Below are positions 23,254 to 30,680 of a stretch of DNA of 50,314 bases, piece by piece. Position 1 is the first letter of the stretch; each line of letters starts with the position of its first letter. This DNA comes from CAIYZT01 sp052387855. GTDB taxonomy: Bacteria; Pseudomonadota; Alphaproteobacteria; Rhodobacterales; Rhodobacteraceae. The notes beneath the pieces are model-generated. The model made no database searches, was not told the origin of the DNA, and worked only from the letters and a program-made list of their open reading frames with translations. The DNA is taken from assembly GCA_052387855.1 (NCBI GenBank), contig JBQTIT010000073.1, positions 1 through 50,314 on the forward strand. The letters are read 5' to 3'. The position numbers were made by a program, and so were the translations under genes.

Positions 23254-23696
23254 TGCCCCCCGCCGCCCCCGCCGTCTTTGACCGCCTCTGCGCCGCCGCG
23301 ATGGGGCAGGGGTGCCTGCTCTTCACCATTACCGCCGCCGATGCCGATCTGACCGTCTTTGACCGCCGCTATACCTCGCATCCGGCGGAATACCCCGTCA
23401 GCGGCACCAAGCCGATCGAGCGTGACGCCTGGTATGACCATGTCATCACCCGCCGGCAGAGCTTTGTCGCCAACACGCCGGCCGAGTTCGAAAAGCTGTT
23501 CTTTGACCATGCGCTGATCACCTCGATGGGGCTTGGCTCCTGCCTCAACATCCCCCTCATCGCCGGGGGCCGGGTCCGCGGAACGGTCAATTTTCTCGCC
23601 GGCGCGCAGCATTTCACCCCGCCGCGCCTTGCCGCCTATCACGCCATGACCAAAGCCGCCGCCGCCGAACTCGCCCGCGAACTGGGCAGCGACTAG
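23253..23696 (+). CDS. GAF-domain protein
   Basis: The 147-residue protein is essentially one GAF domain: RRYTSHPAEYPVSGTKPI near the N-terminus, the long helix around RRQSFVANTPAEFEKLFFDHALI, and GLGSCLNIPLIAGGRVRGTVNFLAGAQHFTPPRL, which is the most conserved GAF segment. GAF domains bind small ligands. With no output domain, it may be a sensor partner or an enzyme-like GAF. Its neighbours are the GlxA-type regulator and the ABC importer. Function is uncertain. Confidence 0.82.
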   Translation: MPPAAPAVFDRLCAAAMGQGCLLFTITAADADLTVFDRRYTSHPAEYPVSGTKPIERDAWYDHVITRRQSFVANTPAEFEKLFFDHALITSMGLGSCLNIPLIAGGRVRGTVNFLAGAQHFTPPRLAAYHAMTKAAAAELARELGSD

Positions 23697-23715
23697 GCCC
23701 GCGCCGGCGATTTGC

Positions 23716-23729
23716 TGATCGAACGATCA
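23716..23729. promoter_or_regulatory. Inverted repeat upstream of the ABC importer
   Basis: TGATCG and CGATCA arms around AA form a perfect 6-bp inverted repeat, 112 bp upstream of the solute-binding protein. The GAACGATC core is shared with the operator-like site at 30633-30646. It may be a repressor site for the importer. No confident -35/-10 pair can be assigned here. Confidence 0.4.
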
Positions 23730-23840
23730 AAATTCACGCCCCTGACCGAGAAATCCTGTTGCGATTCCGATCGGCAGGTCTACCGTCATCCCATCAACAA
23801 GGGGCATCGCCAAAGTTGCATCCAGCATAGGGAGACTGAC

Positions 23841-24998
23841 ATGAAGACGTTTGGATTGATGGGCACCTCCGCTCTGGCGCTGCTGATCGGCGTGGCGCCG
23901 GTCGCAGCGCAGGTCACCGAGATCGGCGCCGGCGAGGGCGAGGTTTCGATCGTCGCCTGGGCCGGCTACATCGAGCGCGGCGAGACCATGAAGGAATTCG
24001 ACTGGGTCACCAAGTTCGAGGCCGAGACCGGCTGCATGGTCAAGGTCAAGACCGCCAACACCTCGGACGAGATGGTGGCCCTGATGAACGAGGGCGGCTT
24101 TGACCTGGTCACCGCCTCGGGCGACGCCAGCCTGCGCCTGATCGCCGGCGGGCGCGTTCAGCCGGTCAATGTCGATCTTGTCCCCTCTTGGTCCACGGTC
24201 GATGACCGGCTCAAGGATGCCCCCTGGCACACCGTGGACGGCGTGCATTACGGCGTGCCCTACATGTGGGGTCCGAACGTGCTGATGTACAACGCCGAGG
24301 TCTTCCCCGAGCCGCCGACCTCGTGGAACGTGGTGTTCGAAGAGATGAACCTGCCCGACGGCCAGTCGAACAAGGGGCGCGTGCAGGCCTATGACGGCCC
24401 GATCCACATTGCCGACGCCGCCCAGTACCTGATGTTCCACAAGCCCGAACTGGGCATCACCTCGCCCTACGAGCTGAACGAGGACCAGTACAAGGCGGCG
24501 CTCGACCTTCTGCGCGTGCAGCGCACGCTGGTCAGCCGCTACTGGCATGACGCCTTCATCCAGATGGACGACTTCAAGAACGAGGGCGTGGTCGCCTCGG
24601 GCTCCTGGCCGTTCCAGGTCGGCCTCTTGGCCTCCGAAGGTCTGCCGATCAAGTCCGTGATCCCGCAAGAGGGCGCGACCGGCTGGGCCGACACCACGAT
24701 GATGCATGTCGATGCCGCCCATCCCAACTGCGCCTACAAGTGGATGGAGCATTCGCTGGCCTCGAACCTTCAGGCCGACCTGTCGGTCTGGTTCGGCGCC
24801 AACCCGGCGGTTCCGGCCGCCTGCACCGACGGACGCGGCATGCAGACGGCCGAGGGCTGCACGGCCAATGGCCTCGACAACTTCGAGCAGATCCGGTTCT
24901 GGACCACGCCCACCGCGAATTGCGCGCAAGGCGAAGGCGCCTGCGTGCCCTATTACCGCTGGGTGTCCGACTACATCGGCGTGATCGGCGGGCGCTGA
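23841..24998 (+). CDS. Polyamine-type ABC transporter solute-binding protein
   Basis: The 385-residue precursor has a signal peptide (MKTFGLMG... cut near VAAQ, residue 23) and the PotD/PotF fold: EVSIVAWAGYIE at the first strand, FEAETGCMVKVKTANTSDEMVALMN, and PYMWGPNVLMYN. Late in the protein several cysteines (PAACTDGRG, EGCTANG, TANCAQGEGACV) suggest disulfides in the periplasm. It should bind a positively charged or polyamine-like compound for the importer encoded downstream. GGGAGA precedes the ATG. The substrate is not defined by the sequence. Confidence 0.92.
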   Translation: MKTFGLMGTSALALLIGVAPVAAQVTEIGAGEGEVSIVAWAGYIERGETMKEFDWVTKFEAETGCMVKVKTANTSDEMVALMNEGGFDLVTASGDASLRLIAGGRVQPVNVDLVPSWSTVDDRLKDAPWHTVDGVHYGVPYMWGPNVLMYNAEVFPEPPTSWNVVFEEMNLPDGQSNKGRVQAYDGPIHIADAAQYLMFHKPELGITSPYELNEDQYKAALDLLRVQRTLVSRYWHDAFIQMDDFKNEGVVASGSWPFQVGLLASEGLPIKSVIPQEGATGWADTTMMHVDAAHPNCAYKWMEHSLASNLQADLSVWFGANPAVPAACTDGRGMQTAEGCTANGLDNFEQIRFWTTPTANCAQGEGACVPYYRWVSDYIGVIGGR

Positions 24999-25114
24999 GG
25001 CCCCCGTTCCCTCCCCCTCCGGGGGGAGGGAGAAGCACGACGCGAACCCTTGCACCCCAGCCCATCCGGGCGCCCCCCCTCCCCCCCGTGGGGAGGGGTT
25101 GGGGCTGGGGGGCT
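24999..25114. repeat. MITE-like repeat with GC-rich inverted ends (copy 1)
   Basis: The segment starts CCCCCGTTCCCTCCCCCTCC and ends GTGGGGAGGGGTTGGGGCTG, a set of inverted ends like those at 45126-45246 and 49862-49980. It lies between the solute-binding protein and ATPase genes of the importer, so it probably sits inside one operon. Confidence 0.65.
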
Positions 25115-25146
25115 TGCCCCTGAACCTGCCTGCGAAAGCACCTCAC

Positions 25147-26145
25147 ATGACCGCTGCCGTCGAATTCGCCGCCGTCTCGCGCCACTTCGGCCCCGCCGCC
25201 GCGCCGATCAAGGCGGTGGACGGGGTCGACCTGACCATCGCCGAGGGCAGCTTTTTCGCCATGCTCGGCCCTTCCGGCTCGGGCAAGACCACCTGCCTGC
25301 GGCTGATCTCGGGCTTTGAATCCCCCACCTCGGGCAGGATCCGCATCTTTGGCGAGGATGTCTCGGCCACCCCGCCGCACCTGCGCAACGTCAACACCGT
25401 CTTTCAGGACTACGCGCTTTTTCCGCATATGAACGTGCGCGACAACGTGGCTTACGGGCTGATGGTCAAGGGCATGGCCCGCGCCGCCCGCTATGCCCGC
25501 GCCGAAGACATGCTGGCCCTGGTCAAGCTTGACGGCTATGGCGCCCGCAAGCCCGGCCAGCTTTCCGGCGGCCAGCGCCAGCGCGTCGCCCTGGCCCGCG
25601 CCCTGGTGAACGAGCCGCGCGTGCTGCTCCTGGACGAGCCGCTCGGCGCGCTCGACCTCAAGCTGCGCGAAGCGATGCAGGACGAACTCAAGGCGCTGCA
25701 AAAGCGGCTCGGCATCACCTTTGTCTTTGTCACCCATGACCAGCACGAGGCGCTGTCGATGGCCGACAGCCTGGCGGTGTTCAACCAGGGCCGCATCGCG
25801 CAGATCGGCACGCCTGCGCAGATCTACGCCGCCCCGCGCACCCGGTTCGTGGCCGACTTCGTCGGCTCCTCCAACGTCCTGCCGCCCGAGATGACCGCCG
25901 CGCTGGGCGGGCCGGCGAAATGGGCCTCCCTGCGCCCCGAATCCACCCGCCTTGCCGCCAGCGGCCCGGTCAGCGGCACCGTCACGGCCCTGCGCTACCT
26001 CGGCGCCGGCACCCGCGTCGTGCTGCGCGCGGGGCAGACCGACATCGCGGCCCTCGTCCCCTCGGGCCAACCCCTGCCCGAGGTCGGCGCGCGCCTGGGC
26101 TTTGCCTTCGCCCCTGGCGATCTGCACGTGATGGAGGGCGAATGA
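25147..26145 (+). CDS. Polyamine-type ABC transporter ATP-binding protein
   Basis: The 332-residue PotA-like ATPase energises the importer. Walker A is GPSGSGKTT, the Q-loop lies in NTVFQDYALFPHM, the signature is LSGGQRQRVALARAL, Walker B is VLLLDEPLGALD and the switch histidine is in FVTHDQHEA. The C-terminal ~90 residues form a TOBE domain. The ATG at 25147 is preceded by the repeat. It is followed by two permease genes, giving the complete order binding protein-ATPase-permease-permease. Confidence 0.96.
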   Translation: MTAAVEFAAVSRHFGPAAAPIKAVDGVDLTIAEGSFFAMLGPSGSGKTTCLRLISGFESPTSGRIRIFGEDVSATPPHLRNVNTVFQDYALFPHMNVRDNVAYGLMVKGMARAARYARAEDMLALVKLDGYGARKPGQLSGGQRQRVALARALVNEPRVLLLDEPLGALDLKLREAMQDELKALQKRLGITFVFVTHDQHEALSMADSLAVFNQGRIAQIGTPAQIYAAPRTRFVADFVGSSNVLPPEMTAALGGPAKWASLRPESTRLAASGPVSGTVTALRYLGAGTRVVLRAGQTDIAALVPSGQPLPEVGARLGFAFAPGDLHVMEGE

Positions 26146-26149
26146 CCCC

Positions 26150-26205
26150 CCCACGCTTCTTTCCCATTCACTTTGGGCCAAATATCCCCGCCGGAGGCTC
26201 CCGCA
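26150..26205 (-). repeat. GGGATATTT-type dispersed repeat
   Basis: On the minus strand the text is CCGGCGGGGATATTTGGCCC followed by AAAG, matching the GGGATATTT core seen near 13693-13702 and 43676-43684. It occupies most of the 88-bp gap between the importer ATPase and the first permease. Confidence 0.6.
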
Positions 26206-26233
26206 GCCCGCGCCCGGCGCAGCGGACACAGGC

Positions 26234-27199
26234 ATGGTCCGACCCTTGGGGCCGCAGACCGTGACCGCCCCGGCGATCTTTCCCGCCGCCGGCACCGCCG
26301 ACCGGCTGACCGCGCTCTTCTGGCGCCGGCCGCGCCTGCTGCTCGCGCTCCTTCTGGCCCCGCCGCTCCTGTGGCTGGGGGTGGTCTACATCGGCTCGCT
26401 CGCGGCGCTGCTGCTTCAGAGTTTCTACTCGATCGACGAATTTTCCGGCCTCGTCGTGCCGGAATTCACGCTGAAGACCTATGCCGAGCTTCTGCGCCCC
26501 TCGAATTACGACGTGATCCTGCGCACGGTCGTGATGGCGGCGGCGGTGACGCTGGGCTGCGCGGTGATCGCCTTTCCCATCGCCTATTTCGCCGCCCGCT
26601 TTGCCAGGGGGCCGTGGAAGGCGGTGTTCTACCTCGGCGTGATGCTGCCGCTCTGGTCGTCCTACCTCGTCAAGGTCTACGCCTGGAAGCTGATCCTGGC
26701 CAAGGAGGGCATCGTGACCTGGGCCGCTTCGGCCACCCATACGACGCCCGTGCTGGAGGCGATCCTTGCCCTGCCGGTGATCGGCGGCAACTCGCTGTCC
26801 ACCTCGTATCTGGGCATGTTCGCGGTCTTTGTCTATGTCTGGATTCCCTACATGATCCTGCCGATGCAGGCCGCGCTGGAGCGCGTGCCCACCTCGATGA
26901 TCGAGGCTTCGGCCGACCTTGGCGCCAGCCGCGCGCAGAGCTTTCGCACGGTGATCCTGCCGCTGGCGCTGCCGGGCATCGTGGCGGGGTCGATCTTTAC
27001 CTTCTCGCTGACGATGGGCGACTACATCATTCCGCAGATCGTCGGAAACTCGGCCAATTTCATCGGCATGGCGGTCTACCAGCTCCAGGGCACCGCCGGC
27101 AACATCCCGCTTGCCGCCGCCTTTGCAGTGGTGCCCATCGTCATCATGCTGATCTATCTGGCAGTGGCCCGGCGCATGGGGGCCTTCGATGCTCTCTGA
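26234..27199 (+). CDS. Polyamine-type ABC transporter permease (PotB/PotH-like)
   Basis: The 321-residue inner-membrane protein has about six hydrophobic helices. The EAA loop that contacts the ATPase is EASADLGASRAQSFRTVILP near residues 223-242. The start at 26234 gives a short cytoplasmic N-terminus; GTG at 26261 is an alternative. It overlaps the second permease by 11 bases. This order fits PotB/PotH. Confidence 0.94.
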   Translation: MVRPLGPQTVTAPAIFPAAGTADRLTALFWRRPRLLLALLLAPPLLWLGVVYIGSLAALLLQSFYSIDEFSGLVVPEFTLKTYAELLRPSNYDVILRTVVMAAAVTLGCAVIAFPIAYFAARFARGPWKAVFYLGVMLPLWSSYLVKVYAWKLILAKEGIVTWAASATHTTPVLEAILALPVIGGNSLSTSYLGMFAVFVYVWIPYMILPMQAALERVPTSMIEASADLGASRAQSFRTVILPLALPGIVAGSIFTFSLTMGDYIIPQIVGNSANFIGMAVYQLQGTAGNIPLAAAFAVVPIVIMLIYLAVARRMGAFDAL

Positions 27200-27995
27200 C
27201 CGCCCCTCGGCCCTGCTGCGGATCACGGCCACCTTGGGCCTGTTGTTCCTGCACCTGCCGATCCTCCTGATCTTTCTCTACGCCTTCACCACTGAAGAGC
27301 GCACCTATGCCTTTCCGCCGCCGGGGCTGACCACCCAGTGGTTTGCCGTCGCCTGGGCCCGGCCCGACATCTGGCAGGCCCTGTCGCTGTCCCTGCGTGT
27401 GGCCGCCGTCGCGACCTTTCTGGCCATGGTCCTTGGCACCCTGGTCTCGGCCGCCATGTCGCGGGCGCGGTTTTTCGGGCGCGAGCAGATCAGCCTCCTG
27501 ATCCTGCTGCCGATCGCGCTGCCGGGGGTGATCACCGGCATCTCGCTGCGCTCCGCCTTTGGGCTGATGGATATCCCGTTTTCCACCTGGACCATCATCC
27601 TCGGCCACGCGACCTTTTGCATCGTCATCGTCTACAACAACGCCGTTGCCCGCTTTCGCCGCCTTTCCGGCGGGGTGATGGAGGCTTCGGCCGACCTGGG
27701 CGCCAATGCGTTCCAGACCTTCTGGCACGTCCTCTTGCCCAACCTGGGCACCGCGCTCTTGGCCGGGGGAATGCTGGCCTTTGCCCTGTCGTTCGATGAG
27801 GTGATCGTGACCACCTTCACCGCCGGCCAGCAGGCCACCCTGCCGATCTGGATGCTCGAGGAACTGATCCGCCCGCGCCAGCGCCCGGTGACCAACGTGG
27901 TGGCGATGGTGGTCTTTGCCGCCACCGTGGTGCCGATCCTGCTGGCCTATCTCTTGACGCGGAACGGAAGCGAGACGGCGGGGGCGGGGAAGTAG
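27189..27995 (+). CDS. Polyamine-type ABC transporter permease (PotC/PotI-like)
   Basis: The 268-residue protein has about six membrane helices and the EAA loop EASADLGANAFQTFWHVLLP near residues 160-179. It is the last gene of the importer operon, and its start lies within the end of the first permease. It forms the translocation channel with that permease. The downstream flavoprotein gene is convergent, 10 bp away. Confidence 0.94.
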   Translation: MLSDRPSALLRITATLGLLFLHLPILLIFLYAFTTEERTYAFPPPGLTTQWFAVAWARPDIWQALSLSLRVAAVATFLAMVLGTLVSAAMSRARFFGREQISLLILLPIALPGVITGISLRSAFGLMDIPFSTWTIILGHATFCIVIVYNNAVARFRRLSGGVMEASADLGANAFQTFWHVLLPNLGTALLAGGMLAFALSFDEVIVTTFTAGQQATLPIWMLEELIRPRQRPVTNVVAMVVFAATVVPILLAYLLTRNGSETAGAGK

Positions 27996-28005
27996 CGCGC
28001 GCGCG

Positions 28006-29181
28006 TCACTCAGGGTCGGCTGCGGCCCCCGCCGCCGCCCGTCCCGCCCAGCGCCCGGTCGCGAGGCATGCCGTCAGCAGGTAGCCGCCCGTCGGCGCCT
28101 CCCAGTCCAGCATCTCGCCGGCGACAAAGACCCCCGGGCGGGCGCGCAGTTCAAGCCCCCCGGTCACGCTGTCCCAGGCCACCCCACCGGCGACCGAGAT
28201 CGCCTCGTCCAGCGGTCTTGGCCCGGCGTGGCGCAGCGTCAGGCGCTTGATCGCCTCGGCCAGGGGCTGCCCCTTGCCCCATTCCATCACCAGGGCGGCG
28301 GCCACCGCCGACAGCCCCAGCTTGCGCAGGCGGTTGGCCAGGGTCTCGCCCGGTTTCATCCGCGCCAGTCGCGCCTCGACCTCGGCCGGCGCGAGGTCGG
28401 GCATCAGGTCAACCCGCAAGTCCGCCCCTTCGCGCACCGCGCGCGCGACGGCATAGATCCCGCCGCCCTCCAGCCCCCGGGCCGAGACGACGAACTCGCC
28501 GCGTTCGCGCTGGCTGCCCGCCAGCAGGGCCGCGCCCTTGACCGGGGCGCCGAAATGGCGGGCCATATAGGGTGACCAGGCCACGGCAAGCCCCATGTTC
28601 GCCGGTTTCCATGGCGCGACCGTGACCCCCGCCGCCTGCAAGATCAGAACCCAGGCCCCGTCGGACCCCAGCCGCGACCAGCTTGCCCCGCCCAGCGCCA
28701 GCACCGTCACGCAAGGGTGCAAGACCTCGCGGCCCTGCGGCGTGTCAAAGGCCAGACCGCCGCCTTCGAACCCGGTCCAGCGCCAGCGGGTGCGCAGTTC
28801 GGCCCCCAGCCCCTCCAGCCGGCGCAGCCAGGCGCGGAGCAGCGGAGAGGCCTTGATCGCAATCGGAAACACCCGGCCCGAGGTGCCGGTGAACACCTCT
28901 TGCCCCAGCTCCCGGCACCAGAGCTGCACCTCGACCGGGCCAAAGGCATCCAGCATCGGGCGCAGAAGGTCAGGGCAGTCATAATGGCTGGCAAAGCGGT
29001 CCGGCGGCTCGTCCTTGGTCACATTCAGCCCCGACTTGCCGGCCATCAGGAACTTGCGCGCCGGGCTGGGCCTGGCCTCGGCCAGGATCACGCGCAGGCC
29101 GGCGCGGGCCAGCTCTTCGGCCGCCATCAGCCCTGCCGGCCCGGCACCGATCACCACTGCAAGCTGCCGGTCCTGTGCCAT
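28006..29181 (-). CDS. HI0933-like flavoprotein (TIGR03862-type)
   Basis: The 391-residue protein has an FAD-binding Rossmann motif near the N-terminus (VVIGAGPAGLMAAEELARAG, residues 8-27). It then shows FLMAGKSGLNVTKDEP, the HI0933 family signature, and ends with DEAISVAGGVAWDSVTGG and GEMLDWEAPTGGYLLTACLATGRWAG. The family consists of predicted NAD(P)/FAD-dependent oxidoreductases of unknown substrate. AAGGGGCAG precedes the ATG. It is divergent from ridA and convergent with the importer, so it may share the ridA promoter region but need not share the pathway. Confidence 0.9.
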   Translation of the reverse strand: MAQDRQLAVVIGAGPAGLMAAEELARAGLRVILAEARPSPARKFLMAGKSGLNVTKDEPPDRFASHYDCPDLLRPMLDAFGPVEVQLWCRELGQEVFTGTSGRVFPIAIKASPLLRAWLRRLEGLGAELRTRWRWTGFEGGGLAFDTPQGREVLHPCVTVLALGGASWSRLGSDGAWVLILQAAGVTVAPWKPANMGLAVAWSPYMARHFGAPVKGAALLAGSQRERGEFVVSARGLEGGGIYAVARAVREGADLRVDLMPDLAPAEVEARLARMKPGETLANRLRKLGLSAVAAALVMEWGKGQPLAEAIKRLTLRHAGPRPLDEAISVAGGVAWDSVTGGLELRARPGVFVAGEMLDWEAPTGGYLLTACLATGRWAGRAAAGAAADPE

Positions 29182-29293
29182 CTGCCCCTTGCCTCTGCGC
29201 CGCCAAGCTGTGACCGAGCTTGCCGGCCAAGGCAAGCGGCGGGCGGACAGGGCGGCGCACCGGCCCGGCGACTGGCGATTGTTCGCCCGCACA

Positions 29294-29319
29294 TGTCGAT
29301 AAGACGTAGACCGCAAGCC
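29294..29319 (+). promoter_or_regulatory. Shared upstream element, copy B
   Basis: TGTCGATAAGACG, TAG, ACCGCAAGCC matches copy A at 18920-18945 (minus strand) at 23 of 26 positions, and both are preceded by GCCCG. It lies 44 bp upstream of ridA. A perfect GCTGGC/GCCAGC palindrome (29334-29345) follows before the ribosome site GGGGGAGA. Confidence 0.6.
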
Positions 29320-29362
29320 TGCCTTGCTGCAACGCTGGCGCCAGCGCGGACAGGGGGAGAAC

Positions 29363-29755
29363 ATGAAACCAACCGCAATCGGAGAGCCGCTGGTCATCAA
29401 CGGCCGGCGCCTGTCGCTCAGCCGTGCCGTCCGGGCCGGCGATACGGTCTATCTGACCGGCCAGGTTCCGATGCTGGACGGCAAGGTCATGACCTGGGGC
29501 TCGATCGAAGAGCAGACCCGCGCCGCGCTGGACGAGATCACCCGAACGCTCGCCCTGGCCGGATGCACGCGCCAGGATGTCGTCAAGACCATGGTCTGGC
29601 TCAGATCGCGTGAGGATTTTGCCGGCTTCAACGCGGTCTATGGCGAATATTTCCCCGACACGCCCCCGGCCAGGTCCGCGCTGGTTTCCGATTTCCTGGT
29701 CGACATCCGCGTGGAAATCGAGGCCATCGCCTGGAAACCGCTGGCGTCGACATGA
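29363..29755 (+). CDS. RidA family protein
   Basis: The 130-residue protein belongs to the YjgF/YER057c/UK114 family, whose best-studied members hydrolyse reactive enamines and imines to ketones and ammonia. Visible are DTVYLTGQVPMLDGKV, the VVKTMVWLRSREDFAGFNAVY helix and the arginine in PARSALVSDFLVDIRVEIEAIA, which matches the substrate-carboxylate arginine of active RidA. Its stop overlaps the hydrolase start (ATGA), so the two form a coupled pair, an arrangement also found in pyrimidine (Rut) and aminophenol-type catabolic clusters. It probably clears an imine intermediate. Confidence 0.9.
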   Translation: MKPTAIGEPLVINGRRLSLSRAVRAGDTVYLTGQVPMLDGKVMTWGSIEEQTRAALDEITRTLALAGCTRQDVVKTMVWLRSREDFAGFNAVYGEYFPDTPPARSALVSDFLVDIRVEIEAIAWKPLAST

Positions 29756-30549
29756 GGCAAGCCGACACGCCGCCCGCCGCCTATGACCTGTCCGGGCCCG
29801 CAGGGGCGCCGGTCGTGGTGCTGGTCCATGGGCTGGGGTTGAACCGGGCGGTCTGGCAATGGATGGTGCCCGCCCTGAACCAGCGCTTCCGGGTGCTCCG
29901 CTACGATCTGCTGGGCCATGGCGAAAGCCCGCCGCCGGCGGGTCAGCCGACGCTGCGCGATCTGTCGGGCCAGCTTGCGGCGCTTCTGGACCATCTGCAC
30001 ATCGCGCGCGCCGCCGTGGTCGGGTTTTCGCTGGGGGGCATGGTGGCGCGGCGATTCGCGCAGGACCACCCGGGCCGGGTGCGGGCGCTGGGGCTACTTC
30101 ACACGGCGCATCGGCGCTCGGCCAGCGCGCAGGCGGCGATCCAGCTTCGCGTGGCCCAGGCCGAGGCGCAGGGCCCCGCCGCCACGGTCGAGCAGGCGCT
30201 GGAGCGCTGGTACACCGACGCCTGCCGCCGCACGCGCGCCGACCTGATGGACCTGACGCGCGCCTGGGTGCTTGCCAATGACCCGGGGGTCTATCCGCGC
30301 CTCTACCGCATCCTGGCTGACGGGGTGGACGAGCTGGTCGCGCCGAACCCGCCGATTTCCTGCCCCGCTCTGGTCCTGACCGCCGACGAGGATCATGGCA
30401 ACGGGCTCGAAATGAGCGCCGCCATCGCCGCCGAGATCCCAGGCGCGCGGCTGGTGATCCTGAAAGGCCTGCGTCACATGGCCCTGGCCGAGGATCCCGG
30501 CGCCGTGAACCGGCCGGTGGCAGAGTTTCTGGCCGAAGTGATGGAATAG
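29752..30549 (+). CDS. Alpha/beta hydrolase (enol-lactonase/RutD-like)
   Basis: The 265-residue hydrolase has the oxyanion motif LVHGLGLNRAVWQ, the nucleophile elbow GFSLGG (Ser), the acid in LTADEDHGN and the base in LRHMALAE, so the catalytic triad is complete. Similar proteins include PcaD 3-oxoadipate enol-lactonase and RutD. Coupling to ridA by an ATGA overlap suggests that it acts on the product of that step. The specific substrate is not known. Confidence 0.88.
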   Translation: MRQADTPPAAYDLSGPAGAPVVVLVHGLGLNRAVWQWMVPALNQRFRVLRYDLLGHGESPPPAGQPTLRDLSGQLAALLDHLHIARAAVVGFSLGGMVARRFAQDHPGRVRALGLLHTAHRRSASAQAAIQLRVAQAEAQGPAATVEQALERWYTDACRRTRADLMDLTRAWVLANDPGVYPRLYRILADGVDELVAPNPPISCPALVLTADEDHGNGLEMSAAIAAEIPGARLVILKGLRHMALAEDPGAVNRPVAEFLAEVME

Positions 30550-30589
30550 TACCCCCCCTGGCGCCGCGCTCGGCCGGGAATTTGGGAAG

Positions 30590-30646
30590 TTGGAACGTTC
30601 CTATTGACAGGTTGCCCCCCGTGGGTCTACGACTGGAACGATCCAG
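30590..30646 (+). promoter_or_regulatory. LacI-type operators around a sigma-70-like promoter
   Basis: Palindrome GGAACGTTCC (30592-30601) ends two bases before a perfect TTGACA -35 box (30604-30609). A candidate -10, TCTACG (30626-30631), follows after 16 bp, and a second site CTGGAACGATCCAG (30633-30646, arms CTGGA/TCCAG) begins just after it. Both sites have a central CG and are 43 bp apart centre to centre, about four helical turns. That geometry suits a LacI-type dimer, one site for exclusion and one for looping. The regulator is probably the LacI protein at 36474-37508. Confidence 0.7.
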
Positions 30647-30680
30647 AATTGCCACACGGCGCCGTCCGGCGGAGGACCAG

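Noticed and set aside
26168..27232. Minus-strand frame of 354 residues opposite the permease gene
   Set aside because: It is Arg/His/Gly-rich antisense translation of a membrane protein gene, without any domain.
30550..30600. Reading the GGAACGTTCC palindrome as a LexA box or general terminator
   Set aside because: It lacks the alphaproteobacterial LexA direct repeat (GTTC-N7-GTTC) and has no T-tract. Central CG and pairing with the second site favour a LacI operator.
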